In this document: piece by piece, positions 49,128 to 58,187 of the stretch | How the letters are laid out: each line of letters opens with the position of its first letter | How positions within the stretch are numbered: the first letter of the stretch is position 1 | Assembly: GCF_001888165.1 (NCBI RefSeq) | Contig: NZ_CP015455.1 | Location: 62,001 to 126,000, forward strand | Source of the DNA: Syntrophotalea acetylenica | GTDB lineage: Bacteria > Desulfobacterota > Desulfuromonadia > Desulfuromonadales > Syntrophotaleaceae | Direction: 5' to 3' | DNA length: 64,000 nt | Position numbers and translations under genes: made by a program | Notes under the pieces: model-generated | Database searches by the model: none | The model's input: only the letters and a program-made list of their open reading frames with translations | What the model was told of the DNA's origin: nothing

Positions 49128-49892
49128 ATGGGTCAAATTATCGCCGTAGCCAATCAAAAAGGCGGCGTCGGGAAGACTACCACCTCAATCAATCTCGCTG
49201 CATCTCTTGCGGTCGCAGAAAAGAGAACCCTTCTGGTTGATCTCGATCCCCAATCCAATGCCAGCAGCGGTGTTGGCGTTCTGTCGGAACAGGCCAAACA
49301 CACAACCTATCAGGCGTTGCTCGGAGAAGTGACCGTGGAGAGGGCGATCGCGCCTACCGGAATCGAGTTTCTCAAGGTTTTGCCTTCAACCACGGATCTT
49401 ATCGGTGCAGAGGTCGAGTTGATCGGAGAGGTCGGGCGGGAAAAAAAATTAAAGAATGCCTTGAGCCAGATCCGGGATGCCTTCGATTATATACTGATCG
49501 ACTGCCCGCCTTCTCTGGGGTTGTTGACGATTAACGCTCTAACGGCCGCCGACTCGGTTCTCGTTCCCCTTCAGTGTGAATATTATGCAATGGAAGGGCT
49601 TTCTCAGCTGACACGTACCATTGCTCTTATACAGCGGGAGCTCAATCCGGCATTGTCGCTGCGTGGGATATTGTTGACCATGTTTGATGGTCGCAACAAT
49701 CTTTCCCATCAGGTGAGCGAAGAGATTCGCCGCCATTTTGCCGATCGCGTTTTTCAAACTGTGATTCCCCGTAATGTTCGTTTATCCGAAGCACCCAGCC
49801 ATGGTCTGCCGGTACTGCAGTATGACATCTCGTCAAAGGGTGCTGAAGCCTATCTGGCCCTTGCCAGGGAAATAATAGATACAGGCCATTGA
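49128..49892 (+). CDS. parA: Chromosome partitioning ATPase ParA (Soj)
   Basis: 254 residues. A deviant Walker A KGGVGKTTTSINLAASLA near 10-27 with the signature Lys, Walker B YILIDCPPSLGLL near 123, and VPLQCEYYAMEGLSQL near 147. A small Soj-type ParA without N-terminal DNA-binding domain, typical of chromosomal systems. It forms DNA-bound ATP dimers that ParB-parS complexes pull against. parB begins two bases after its stop. Confidence 0.97.
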   Translation: MGQIIAVANQKGGVGKTTTSINLAASLAVAEKRTLLVDLDPQSNASSGVGVLSEQAKHTTYQALLGEVTVERAIAPTGIEFLKVLPSTTDLIGAEVELIGEVGREKKLKNALSQIRDAFDYILIDCPPSLGLLTINALTAADSVLVPLQCEYYAMEGLSQLTRTIALIQRELNPALSLRGILLTMFDGRNNLSHQVSEEIRRHFADRVFQTVIPRNVRLSEAPSHGLPVLQYDISSKGAEAYLALAREIIDTGH

Positions 49893-49893
49893 T

Positions 49894-50748
49894 ATGTCGA
49901 AAAGACCAGCACTCGGTAAGGGGATCGGCGCTTTGCTGGATCCCGGCATCAGGGAAGAATCCCACCGTTTCTTTTTTTGTCCCATCGAGGAATTGCGTCC
50001 CTTAAAGAATCAGCCCCGAAAGGTTTTTGACGATCAGAAGTTGTCGGAGCTGGAAGCTTCCATCCGGGCCCGGGGCATAATACAGCCCCTGGTGGTGCGG
50101 CGCTTGCCCGACCATTATCAGATCATAGCCGGAGAACGCCGCTGGCGTGCCGCGCAGCGAGCCGGCCTGAAAAAGGTGCCGGTACTTATTCAGGAGGCGA
50201 CCGAAGATGCGGCGGTAGAAATGGCGCTGATCGAAAATATACAGCGTGAAAATCTAAATCCTATCGAAGAGGCGGCTGCTTATCAGAGCCTGATTCAGGC
50301 CTTCCAACTTACCCAGGAAGAGGTAGCCGGCAGGGTTGGCAAGGATCGCTCTACCGTCACCAATTGCCTACGGTTGTTGCGCTTGCCCGAGGTTGTCAGG
50401 GAAGATCTTGCGACTGGCACCCTGGCCATGGGGCATGCCCGCGCCCTTTTATCGCTGGAAGCCGTTCCCGCTCAGCTATTGCGAGTTCGGGAACAGGTTC
50501 TCGCAAAAAATTTATCGGTAAGAGAAACCGAAGCGCTGGTCAAGCGTGCCAAAAAGGCCGCATTGTCACCCCCGCCGCCACCCAAAAAAATCGATCCCAA
50601 TCTGCAGGCTCTGGAAGACAGCCTCAAGCAGAGTCTTGGTACCAAAGTCAAAATAGTGAGCAGAAAAAAAGGCGGTAAGATAGAAATCAACTTTTTTTCA
50701 GCGCAAGATCTCGACCGACTTCTGGAAAAACTTGGGATATCCTGCTAG
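49894..50748 (+). CDS. parB: Chromosome partitioning protein ParB (Spo0J)
   Basis: 284 residues. N-terminal LGKGIGALLDPG (ParA-stimulating tail), the ParB/Srx CTPase domain with IIQPLVVRRLPDHYQIIAGERRWRAAQRAG near 67-95 (the GERRWRA CTP-binding box) and AVEMALIENIQRENLNPIEEA near 108, then the helix-turn-helix QEEVAGRVGKDRSTVTNCLRLL near 135-156, and a C-terminal dimerisation region after a Pro-rich linker (PPPPPKK). It binds the parS at 46454. The start follows parA by two bases. Confidence 0.97.
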   Translation: MSKRPALGKGIGALLDPGIREESHRFFFCPIEELRPLKNQPRKVFDDQKLSELEASIRARGIIQPLVVRRLPDHYQIIAGERRWRAAQRAGLKKVPVLIQEATEDAAVEMALIENIQRENLNPIEEAAAYQSLIQAFQLTQEEVAGRVGKDRSTVTNCLRLLRLPEVVREDLATGTLAMGHARALLSLEAVPAQLLRVREQVLAKNLSVRETEALVKRAKKAALSPPPPPKKIDPNLQALEDSLKQSLGTKVKIVSRKKGGKIEINFFSAQDLDRLLEKLGISC

Positions 50749-50763
50749 GGCTTGGAGAGGATG

Positions 50764-51171
50764 ATGATAGGACGCAAGGAAAAACGGTCAGCAAAAAATT
50801 CACCCACACAGACTGGGGAGATAAGAGCCTTTCTCGGAGAGGGGAGCAGGTTTGAAGGGGTCCTGGTATTTGACGACATCGTTCGCATGGATGGTCATTT
50901 CCAGGGCAGCATAACCTCCACGGATACCCTGATTGCCGGACATACCGCCCAAATCCAGGCGGATATTCGTGTGGGGACTCTTATTCTGTCCGGTTATTTC
51001 AAAGGTACGATCGAGGCCCGGAACAAAGTGGAGTTGCGCGCACCGGCGGTTGTTGATGGCACGATTCAAACCCCGGTACTGGTGGTTGAAGAAGGGGTTG
51101 TTCTTAACAGTTCCATTACCATGCCATCCGAATCTTCCGTAGTCGACGCACCAGCCGTTCACCCTGAATAG
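50764..51171 (+). CDS. Bactofilin (polymer-forming cytoskeletal protein)
   Basis: 135 residues from ATG 50764 (GGAG six bases upstream); an in-frame TTG at 50752 is less likely. Short disordered ends flank the bactofilin beta-helix (TRAFLGEGSRFEGVLVFDDIVRMDGHFQGSI-like opening near 20-50, then repeated GTLILSGYFKGTIEARNKVELRAPAVVDGTI). Bactofilins polymerise without nucleotide. It begins 16 bases after parB and shares its transcript, as in the Myxococcus bacNOP-parAB arrangement where bactofilin scaffolds position ParABS. That suggests a similar segregation role here. Confidence 0.93.
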   Translation: MIGRKEKRSAKNSPTQTGEIRAFLGEGSRFEGVLVFDDIVRMDGHFQGSITSTDTLIAGHTAQIQADIRVGTLILSGYFKGTIEARNKVELRAPAVVDGTIQTPVLVVEEGVVLNSSITMPSESSVVDAPAVHPE

Positions 51172-51427
51172 CACCGGCACATCCTTTTGTTTTTCCATGC
51201 AGTCAAGGTCCTGTCGAATGAACAAGACAGGGAAAGAACCATCCCCGATCGTAATAGGCCAGCCACTGAGGCTGCTGTCGACGGTTGATCCGCGCCAGAC
51301 GTCACCATACATTTTGAAAAAGTTATCCCTGGTTTAGTCGCTACCCGCCGAGAAGGCCGGTGTTTTTTGATTGCCTGCACGGCTTTTCCGGGATGCGGGG
51401 TGGATAAAGATATTGGAAAAGCAGCGT
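51172..51427. other. Gap between bactofilin and dinB
   Basis: 256 bases without a gene. It contains the inverted repeat CCTGTC-GAATGAACAA-GACAGG (51210-51231), whose spacing is too long for a canonical LexA box. No promoter was convincing. Confidence 0.4.
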
Positions 51428-52609
51428 GTGATAAGAGACATTCTGCATCTGGATCTGGATGCATTCTATGCAAGCGTAGAGCAGCTGGATTACCCGGAAC
51501 TTCGCGGCTTGCCGGTGATAGTCGGAGGGCATCCCGGGCGTGGGGTGGTCTGCGCATGCTCCTATGAAGCACGACGCTTCGGCGTGCATTCCGCCATGCC
51601 GATGTTTCGGGCCTTGCGGTTGTGTCCTGGCGCCAAGGTTCGTCCGGTGCGCATTTCCCGCTATAAACAGATTTCCAGGCAGGTTTTTAATGTCTTTGGC
51701 CGATATACCGACCTTGTTGAGCCATTGAGTGTCGATGAGGCGTTTCTGGATGTGACAGGCAGCCGCCGTCTGTTTGGTAGTGCCCGCCAGATCGCAGAGA
51801 CAATCCGGCATGACATACGTACAGACCTTGGTCTGACCATCAGTGCGGGGATTGCCCACAACAAGTTTCTCGCAAAACTTGCGTCTGAGCGGGCAAAACC
51901 GGATGGGTTTTTCGAAGTTCCCGATAATATTGATGAATTTTTACTTCCGTTAGAGCTGAAGTGCTTGTGGGGGGTGGGGCCGGTTATGCTGGAGGAGTTG
52001 CGGGGCCTGGGCCTGTGCACGGTGGGGGATCTGCGCAAAATGCCGCTGGCGGATCTAAAATGGCGATTCGGCAAAGCGGGAATCCAGCTGCATCGCCTGG
52101 CGCATGGCGAGGATTCACGGCCTGTTGAACCCGATTCGGTCGTGAAGTCGATAAGTCATGAGGAAACTTTCGACAAGGATATTCGAGACCGGGATACCAT
52201 CCATGCAGCTTTGCTTGACCTGGCGGAGCGTGTGGCGGCCCGTCTGCGACGAACCGGACTGAGCGCTAAAACCTTGACCCTTAAGGTACGATACGCCGAC
52301 TTTACGACGGTAAGCCGGTCCAGAACCTTCGGCAGCGGCTTTCAGCAGGTGAAACAGATACACAGAGTGGCCATGGAGCTTCTGCAAAAAACGGAAGCAG
52401 GGGCCAAACCGGTTCGTCTGCTCGGAATCAACCTTCATGCCCTGAATAAAGGTTTAGGTTCCCAGGGCATGCTGTTCGATGAGGATCACGATAAACGATC
52501 GATGCAACTGGACCAGACACTCGATCTGCTCCGGGCACGCTATGGAGAAAAAGGTATCTGCCGTGCTACCCTGATGGGGTGGAGAGGCGGAGAATCACCA
52601 CAGGATTGA
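51428..52609 (+). CDS. dinB: DNA polymerase IV
   Basis: 393 residues if translation begins at GTG 51428; the frame is open with TTG at 51371 and the start is uncertain. Y-family polymerase motifs: ILHLDLDAFYASVEQLDYPELRG near the N-terminus (catalytic Asp), VVCACSYEARRFGVHSAMP near 45, LVEPLSVDEAFLDVTGS near 95-111 (catalytic SVDE), SAGIAHNKFLAKLASERAKPDG near 138, helix-hairpin-helix WGVGPVMLEELRGLGLCTVGDL near 180 and the little finger domain with SFSGSGFQQ-like TFGSGFQQ. A C-terminal clamp-binding motif (QGMLF) near 358 is seen. It performs error-prone translesion synthesis. Confidence 0.93.
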   Translation: MIRDILHLDLDAFYASVEQLDYPELRGLPVIVGGHPGRGVVCACSYEARRFGVHSAMPMFRALRLCPGAKVRPVRISRYKQISRQVFNVFGRYTDLVEPLSVDEAFLDVTGSRRLFGSARQIAETIRHDIRTDLGLTISAGIAHNKFLAKLASERAKPDGFFEVPDNIDEFLLPLELKCLWGVGPVMLEELRGLGLCTVGDLRKMPLADLKWRFGKAGIQLHRLAHGEDSRPVEPDSVVKSISHEETFDKDIRDRDTIHAALLDLAERVAARLRRTGLSAKTLTLKVRYADFTTVSRSRTFGSGFQQVKQIHRVAMELLQKTEAGAKPVRLLGINLHALNKGLGSQGMLFDEDHDKRSMQLDQTLDLLRARYGEKGICRATLMGWRGGESPQD

Positions 52610-52653
52610 CCCCCCGTAGAAACCCAGCCCGCCGCTTCCCCGGCCGGATCTTT

Positions 52654-53427
52654 TTAAAAACCTCTTAAAATCCCGATGCTGCGGACGCAGCGCAGCAGCG
52701 CCTCGCAGTCATGAACTTCCAGGGTCATGGAGGGTGGTATTTGCTCTGTGTCGACCAGCTTGAACAGTTGGTGAAAATCGATATCGCCCTCTCCTATCGC
52801 CAGGTGGGCGTCGCGGTCTCCGCTGTTGTCATGCACATGCAGATGCCGGATCCAGGGACCGAGTACGGAAAACCACTGCTCCATGGAGCACTTGCCGAAC
52901 AAACGCCAATGCCCGACGTCAAAGCAATGTCCCAGCCAGGGAGAGTCGAGGGTTTGCAGCACAGCCCGCAAGGTATCGGGATTTTCCTCGAAAATATTTT
53001 CCAGAACCAGGAGACACTCAATCCGTGCGGCGTGTTCCAGCAAGGGAGGGAAGAAATCAAGGCAGGCATTAATCCATGGCTGGCTCTGCCCACCGTAACG
53101 CCAGCGATCGTACCCGGGGTGCAGAACAACCAGGCGTGCACCCAGCATGTCGGCGACTTCAAGGGTTTCGGTCCAGCGCCGCATGGTGGCATCCCGAACA
53201 AGAGGCTCCAGTGCGCCGGGATTGAGATCCATAAAAGGCGCATGCACCGTTACGGCCAGGCCTTCGGCAGCCAGTTGCCGGCCGGCCTGTTTCACGGCGC
53301 TTTGCAAGGTCGGGTCGAGGTCTGGCCATTTAAAGGCGATTTCCGGCTGAAGACGGTGTTTCTTGAGCAGCGGAAAGTGCTTTTGCCATTGACTGAACGG
53401 TATGTGAACATGAAGTCGATCAGGCAT
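52654..53427 (-). CDS. Sugar phosphate isomerase/AP endonuclease-type TIM-barrel protein (CbiR-like)
   Basis: 257 residues from ATG 53427 (GGAG nine bases upstream), overlapping the channel gene stop by eight bases. A PF01261 TIM barrel: MPDRLHVHIPFSQW start, VTVHAPFMDLNPGALEPLV near 60, LVVLHPGYD near 103, LLVLENIFEENPDTL near 142, GHCFDVGHWRLFGK near 168 and IRHLHVHDNSGDRDAHLAIGEGDIDF near 195-220; the metal ligands (His, Glu, Asp, His) are intact. Such sequences include sugar isomerases, AP endonuclease relatives and the cobamide-remodelling phosphodiesterase CbiR. The last fits the HVHIP/HPGY style best, but I cannot prove it. Confidence 0.78.
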   Translation of the reverse strand: MPDRLHVHIPFSQWQKHFPLLKKHRLQPEIAFKWPDLDPTLQSAVKQAGRQLAAEGLAVTVHAPFMDLNPGALEPLVRDATMRRWTETLEVADMLGARLVVLHPGYDRWRYGGQSQPWINACLDFFPPLLEHAARIECLLVLENIFEENPDTLRAVLQTLDSPWLGHCFDVGHWRLFGKCSMEQWFSVLGPWIRHLHVHDNSGDRDAHLAIGEGDIDFHQLFKLVDTEQIPPSMTLEVHDCEALLRCVRSIGILRGF

Positions 53428-54433
53428 CGCTGGATTCTCCACAGGCGACCTTTTCAAGGTTGCGGATGTCTGGCGGCTTTCCAAGAATGATGAGGATATC
53501 CTCGGCGTCGATGGTGGTGCTGGACTCGGGATTGAAAAGCATGGCGCCGCTGCTTTTTTTTATGGCGATAATCATAATTCCCCAGGCCCGTCGAATTCCG
53601 GCGGATATCAGCGTTCTTGCGACCAGCGAAGAATTTGGGGCAACACGGATTTCCTCCAGCTGCAACTCCAGACTTTCGCTGCCGATGGCGATATCGATGA
53701 AATCAACCACCGAGGGACGTAAAACCGCCCAGGCCATGCGATTGGCACCTATGCGGTATGGGGAAATGACCTTGGTGGCGCCGGCACGTTTGAGTTTGAT
53801 TTCCGAGCCTTCTTCCACGCTGCGGGCCAGAATAAACAGGTCAGGATTGAGCCCCCGGGCCGTGAGAGTGATATAGACGTTGGCGGATTCCGAAGTGACG
53901 GCTGTAATCAATCCTTTGGCGCGCAGGATGCCGGCCTGGATAAGGGTATCGTCATCGGTGGCATCGCCCTGAACGAACAGGATTTTTTCCTTGGCGAGAC
54001 GTTCGCAGATGACCGGATCCCGTTCCACGACGATAAATGCCACCGGGCGTGACAGAAATTCCTGGCTGACGAGGGTACCTATGCGTCCGTAACCGCAGAC
54101 GATGTAGTGTCCTTCCAGCTGGTTGATGCGCTTTTCCAATTTTCTTCTCCCCAGAATGCGGAGGATTTGTCCTTCGACCATCAGTTGCAGAAGGCTACCG
54201 AAAGCATAGGCAATGGCAGCGACACCGAACAGGATCAGCCCGATGGTAAAAATCTTGCCATTCGTGGAAAGGTCGTGTACCTCTTTATAACCGACGGTCG
54301 CCAAAGTAATGACCGTCATGTATAGAGCATCCAGAAAATCCCAGCCTTCCAGCACAATGTAACCAGCGGTTCCCAGGCCGAGCGTCAGAACCAGAATCAA
54401 CAGGGAAACGCGCAGGTTGCGGACAGGTCTCAT
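53420..54433 (-). CDS. Potassium channel with TrkA (RCK) domains
   Basis: 337 residues: two membrane helices around a pore with the selectivity filter TLATVGYKEV (residues 43-52, TVGY), TrkA-N/RCK domain (YIVCGYGRIGTLVSQEFL near 109, FIVVERDP near 133, VQGDATDDDTLIQAGI near 155, AVTSESANVYITLTARGLNP near 178) and TrkA-C (about 252-325, ELQLEEIRVAPNSSLVARTL). It is a MthK/Kch-like 2-TM channel probably gated by a ligand bound to the RCK ring. The start GTCTC-upstream has no strong ribosome site in view. It faces a divergent gap of 223 bases shared with gshA. Confidence 0.92.
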   Translation of the reverse strand: MRPVRNLRVSLLILVLTLGLGTAGYIVLEGWDFLDALYMTVITLATVGYKEVHDLSTNGKIFTIGLILFGVAAIAYAFGSLLQLMVEGQILRILGRRKLEKRINQLEGHYIVCGYGRIGTLVSQEFLSRPVAFIVVERDPVICERLAKEKILFVQGDATDDDTLIQAGILRAKGLITAVTSESANVYITLTARGLNPDLFILARSVEEGSEIKLKRAGATKVISPYRIGANRMAWAVLRPSVVDFIDIAIGSESLELQLEEIRVAPNSSLVARTLISAGIRRAWGIMIIAIKKSSGAMLFNPESSTTIDAEDILIILGKPPDIRNLEKVACGESSDA

Positions 54434-54529
54434 GGTTTCTCCAGGATCCAGAGTATGGGGATCATAGCTTCGAACCGTTCAAAAGGCAAGGTGCTCCCCG
54501 CCGGGTCGCTTCCTGCGGGTGAGCTGAGT

Positions 54530-54558
54530 TTTTCATGGTACCGCGGATTTTATAGTAT
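54530..54558 (+). promoter_or_regulatory. Possible promoter for glutamate-cysteine ligase gene
   Basis: TTTTCA (54530-54535), a 17-base spacer and TAGTAT (54553-54558), 99 bases before gshA in the divergent gap. An A+T-rich patch (TTTATAGTATTATAG) surrounds the -10. Weak -35. Confidence 0.35.
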
Positions 54559-54656
54559 TATAGATTGAATTTGAGAACCTGCCGCAAACAGCGGCCCTGA
54601 CATGCCCGTCATGCATTCTTGATCGTCAGACGCCCACATGCCGCAAATGGAAGATC

Positions 54657-56045
54657 ATGACAACCTTCGTTAAAACACATCTGGCACAACCGGTACGGCA
54701 GTTTTCCGACCTGCTGGATTACCTGTTGCGGAAAACCCGCCCCCAGGAACAATGGGGGGTCGGTATAGAAGTCGAGAAACTCGTCGTGGACCAGCGCTCC
54801 GGTGAGGCTGCAGGTTTTGATCAGATCGAGGGCCTGCTGAAAATCCTGGAGGCAGCCGATGGGTGGGAGAGCGTCACAGAGTCCGGGCACCTGATAGCTC
54901 TGGTCGGGCCTTCCTCGTCGATAACGCTGGAACCTGGCGGTCAGCTCGAACTTTCCGGAAAGTTATGTGCCGATCTTTGCTGCTGCCGCCGGGACCTGGC
55001 CAATCACATCCAAAAAATCGTTGCCGCTGCCGGGGCTCTCGGCCTCGCCTTTCTGGGGCTGGGCGTTCAGCCGATAACACCGTTGCAAAGCATCGGCTGG
55101 CTTCCCAAGCCGCGTTATGACATCATGCGCGCCTATATGCTGCGTAGCGGTGACCGCGGCCAACATATGATGAAACTCACGGCCGGCCTGCAGGTCAATC
55201 TCGATTTTTGCGACGAGGCCGATTGCATCGATAAAATGCGTACGGGCCAATTACTGGCACCTCTGTTTTATGCCCTGTTCGCCAATTCGCCTCTGATGAA
55301 CGGTGAACCCACGGGGTATCTATCCACGCGGGGGGAAATATGGGACCGGACCGATCCTGACCGGTCCGGGCTGATTCTGGAGCTGTTTCATCCGGAGGCG
55401 GGGCTGGCCACCTACGTTGACTATGCTCTCGATGTTCCGATGTACTTTATCCTGCGCCAGGGCAGACTGGTCGATCTGACGCGTCATCGTTTTACGTTTC
55501 GGCGTTTTATGGCTGAAGGATTCGAAGATCACCGCCCGACCTTTGCCGACTGGGATCTTCACCTTTCCACGCTGTTTCCAGAGGTGCGACTGCGGCCCCA
55601 GATCGAATTGCGCAGCGCCGACAGTCAGCCTCCCCACCTGGTCATGGCGGTTGCCGCCTTGGCCAAAGGACTGATGTACGATGCGGAAGCCCGCCGTCAG
55701 GTGCAAAGAATGCTCGATCCAGGCGATGATGCCGGGCGGCTTGCAATGTACCGCGAGTCATGGCGCCTTGGCCTGCGCACCCCTTGTGGTGGTCACACGC
55801 TGCGGGATATCGCCTGCGAGCTGCTGTCTGTTGCCAGGGAGTCCCTGTCGCGGCAGGGGCCGCGGTGTCTCAGGGGGGCGGATGAAGGTGTTTTTCTGGA
55901 CGGGATCGAAGAAGTGGCGCGCAGTGGCGTGACGCTGGCCGAACGTTTGTTGCTCGCCTGGAAAGGTTCCAGGCAGGAACAGATTGGGACGTTGCTGGCC
56001 CACTGTGGCTATCCTGGACAGTCTCTGGGAGATCTTTGCCTTTAA
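54657..56045 (+). CDS. Glutamate-cysteine ligase (plant/alphaproteobacterial type)
   Basis: 462 residues of the GCS2-type family. It joins glutamate and cysteine to gamma-glutamylcysteine, the first step of glutathione synthesis. Motifs: GVGIEVEKLVVDQRSG near 35, TLEPGGQLELSGK near 93-105, LGLGVQPITPLQSIGWLPKPRYDIMRAYM near 125-155 (in parts), MMKLTAGLQVNLDF near 167 and FANSPLMNGEPTGYLSTRGEIWDRTDPDR near 205. No gshB lies nearby, so the cell may stop at gamma-glutamylcysteine, have gshB elsewhere or use the dipeptide for another thiol. A GGAAG ribosome site precedes ATG 54657. Confidence 0.88.
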   Translation: MTTFVKTHLAQPVRQFSDLLDYLLRKTRPQEQWGVGIEVEKLVVDQRSGEAAGFDQIEGLLKILEAADGWESVTESGHLIALVGPSSSITLEPGGQLELSGKLCADLCCCRRDLANHIQKIVAAAGALGLAFLGLGVQPITPLQSIGWLPKPRYDIMRAYMLRSGDRGQHMMKLTAGLQVNLDFCDEADCIDKMRTGQLLAPLFYALFANSPLMNGEPTGYLSTRGEIWDRTDPDRSGLILELFHPEAGLATYVDYALDVPMYFILRQGRLVDLTRHRFTFRRFMAEGFEDHRPTFADWDLHLSTLFPEVRLRPQIELRSADSQPPHLVMAVAALAKGLMYDAEARRQVQRMLDPGDDAGRLAMYRESWRLGLRTPCGGHTLRDIACELLSVARESLSRQGPRCLRGADEGVFLDGIEEVARSGVTLAERLLLAWKGSRQEQIGTLLAHCGYPGQSLGDLCL

Positions 56046-56102
56046 CCTGTTCCGAGGCCCTGCTTCCAGCGAGAGGCCTGCGGATGCGACAAGGAGGCCG
56101 TT

Positions 56103-58094
56103 ATGGATATGGAAATCCTGGACCGAAACCTGGCGCGCACATCGATCGATACGATCCGCCTGCTGGCAGCCGACGGGGTGGAAAAGGCCTGTTCGGGGCA
56201 TCCCGGAACTCCCATGGAAGCCGCTCCGATTGCCTATCTGCTTTTTACCCGCCACCTTCGGCACAACCCGGCCAATCCCGACTGGCCGGGCCGCGACCGA
56301 TTCATCCTGTCCTGCGGCCATGCTTCCATGCTGCTTTACAGTATGCTGCACCTGACCGGTTACGATCTCGCCCTGGATGATCTCAAACAGTTCCGGCAAA
56401 TGGGAAGCCGCACCCCGGGCCATCCCGAGTTCGGCCACACACCGGGTGTCGAAACCACGACCGGACCCCTCGGTCAAGGTTTCGCGGTCGGCGTCGGCAT
56501 GGCCATGGGCGCCCGTCTGCTCGCGGAACAGGTACATGCCGAACTGTTCGATTATCGCGTTTTTACCCTGTGTTCCGATGGCGACATGATGGAAGGCGTT
56601 GCGGCAGAGGCAGCCTCCCTGGCGGGGCATCTGCGACTTGACAACCTGACTTGCATCTATCTCGACAACCGCATCACCATCGAAGGGCGCACCGAACTGA
56701 CCTTCAGCGATAATACGGCCAGCCGGTTTCTGGCTTATGGCTGGCACGTGCAGCAGGTCGAGGGAGAAAACCTGCCTGAAATCGATGAGGCCCTGGTGCG
56801 CGCCACAAAAGATCCACGCCCTTCCCTGATCATTGCCCGTACCCATATCGGCTACGGAGCCCCCCGCAAGCAGGATACCGCGGAGGCTCATGGCGCGCCC
56901 CTCGGGGCGGAGGAGCTGCGTCAGACCAAACTGTTTTTCGGTCGTGACCCCGAACGGTTTTTTGATGTACCCGATGCGGTGAAGGAACATATGCTGCGGG
57001 TCAGGCAGCGGGGCATCGTCCTCGAAGAATCCTGGCGAAACGGGCTGAATGAAGCGGTTGCCGGCGGGAATTCAGCCCTCCAGTCATGGCTTCAGGCCGC
57101 AGAGCAGCCCTTGCCGCCCGGCTGGGATGCCGCCCTGCCCCACTTCCCAGCCGGGAAGGACATGGCGACGCGTCAGGCCAGCGGGGTTACCCTCAACGCC
57201 CTGGCCGAGGTCATCCCGCTGCTGCTGGGAGGCTCCGCCGACCTGGCACCTTCCAACAACACCCACCTTGAGAACGCAGAGGCTTTCGGTTCCGCCGTCA
57301 GCGGCCGAAATATCCATTTCGGCGTGCGTGAGCACGCCATGGGCGCGATCCTCAATGGCCTGGCTCACACCCCGGGACTGGTCCCTTTCGGCGGCACCTT
57401 TCTGGTTTTCTCCGACTACATGCGGCCTCCGATGCGCCTGGCCGCCATGATGGGATTGGCGCCGATTTATGTTTTTACCCATGATTCCATCGGGCTTGGC
57501 GAAGACGGTCCGACCCATCAGCCCGTCGAGCACCTTGCCGCTTTGCGCGCCATTCCCAATCTGGCGGTGATCCGGCCCTGCGATGCCAACGAAACGGCGC
57601 AGGCCTGGCGGGCGGCCCTGTCCAACCGGCAGGGTCCCACGGCGCTGATTTTGACCCGGCAGAAGCTGGAAACACTTGATCGGAATATTTACGCCTCCGC
57701 CGAAGGGGTGTTGCGCGGAGGGTATATTCTGGCTTCTGAAGAATCTCCGCTGCGCGTGGTGCTGGTTGCCAGCGGCTCGGAAATTCAGGTGGCCTTAAGG
57801 ACGCGAATGCTGCTGCAGGCCGAAGGATATGGGGCCCGGGTGGTTTCCCTGCCCTGTTGGGAGCTGTTCGATGCTCAAGGCCAGGCATACCGGGATCAGG
57901 TGCTTGCCTCCGGGGAGGTTTTGCGAGTGGCTGTAGAAGCTGGCGTCGGTATGGGATGGGAGCGTTATATCGGCACTGCTGGCCTGACGCTTTGCATGCG
58001 TAGCTTCGGGGCCAGTGCGCCCTTCGAACAGCTGATGGAAAAATACGGTTTCACGGCCGAGCAGTTGGTGGCATGCATCAAACAACGGCTGTGA
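56103..58094 (+). CDS. tkt: Transketolase
   Basis: 663 residues. A thiamine diphosphate enzyme moving two-carbon units in the pentose phosphate pathway. Features: GVEKACSGHPGTPMEAAPIAYLLFTRHLRHN near 19-50 (His in GHPGTPM), GPLGQGFAVGVGMAM near 121, cofactor loop SDGDMMEGVAAEAASLAG near 160, YLDNRITIEG near 186, the Pyr domain GTFLVFSDYMRPPMRLAAMM near 433, and HDSIGLGEDGPTHQPVEHLAALRAIPN near 462-488. AAGGAG upstream supports the start. The substitution of the common GDGC by SDGD is minor. The gene precedes the sigma operon by 93 bases without a terminator. Confidence 0.96.
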   Translation: MDMEILDRNLARTSIDTIRLLAADGVEKACSGHPGTPMEAAPIAYLLFTRHLRHNPANPDWPGRDRFILSCGHASMLLYSMLHLTGYDLALDDLKQFRQMGSRTPGHPEFGHTPGVETTTGPLGQGFAVGVGMAMGARLLAEQVHAELFDYRVFTLCSDGDMMEGVAAEAASLAGHLRLDNLTCIYLDNRITIEGRTELTFSDNTASRFLAYGWHVQQVEGENLPEIDEALVRATKDPRPSLIIARTHIGYGAPRKQDTAEAHGAPLGAEELRQTKLFFGRDPERFFDVPDAVKEHMLRVRQRGIVLEESWRNGLNEAVAGGNSALQSWLQAAEQPLPPGWDAALPHFPAGKDMATRQASGVTLNALAEVIPLLLGGSADLAPSNNTHLENAEAFGSAVSGRNIHFGVREHAMGAILNGLAHTPGLVPFGGTFLVFSDYMRPPMRLAAMMGLAPIYVFTHDSIGLGEDGPTHQPVEHLAALRAIPNLAVIRPCDANETAQAWRAALSNRQGPTALILTRQKLETLDRNIYASAEGVLRGGYILASEESPLRVVLVASGSEIQVALRTRMLLQAEGYGARVVSLPCWELFDAQGQAYRDQVLASGEVLRVAVEAGVGMGWERYIGTAGLTLCMRSFGASAPFEQLMEKYGFTAEQLVACIKQRL

Positions 58095-58187
58095 TGCGGC
58101 ATTCCAAAAAAAAGTTTGTCAGGCTGTAAACCTTTAAACCCGGTATCCGTCCTACCCTCAGAGTGTGATGCATTTGAGGGAGTGGCT

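Noticed and set aside
51210-51231. LexA-like repeat before dinB
   Set aside because: CTGT and ACAG are twelve bases apart rather than the usual eight, so it is not a canonical SOS box.
55758-56990. 410-codon minus-strand frame opposite gshA and tkt
   Set aside because: Antisense to two conserved genes and spans their boundary.
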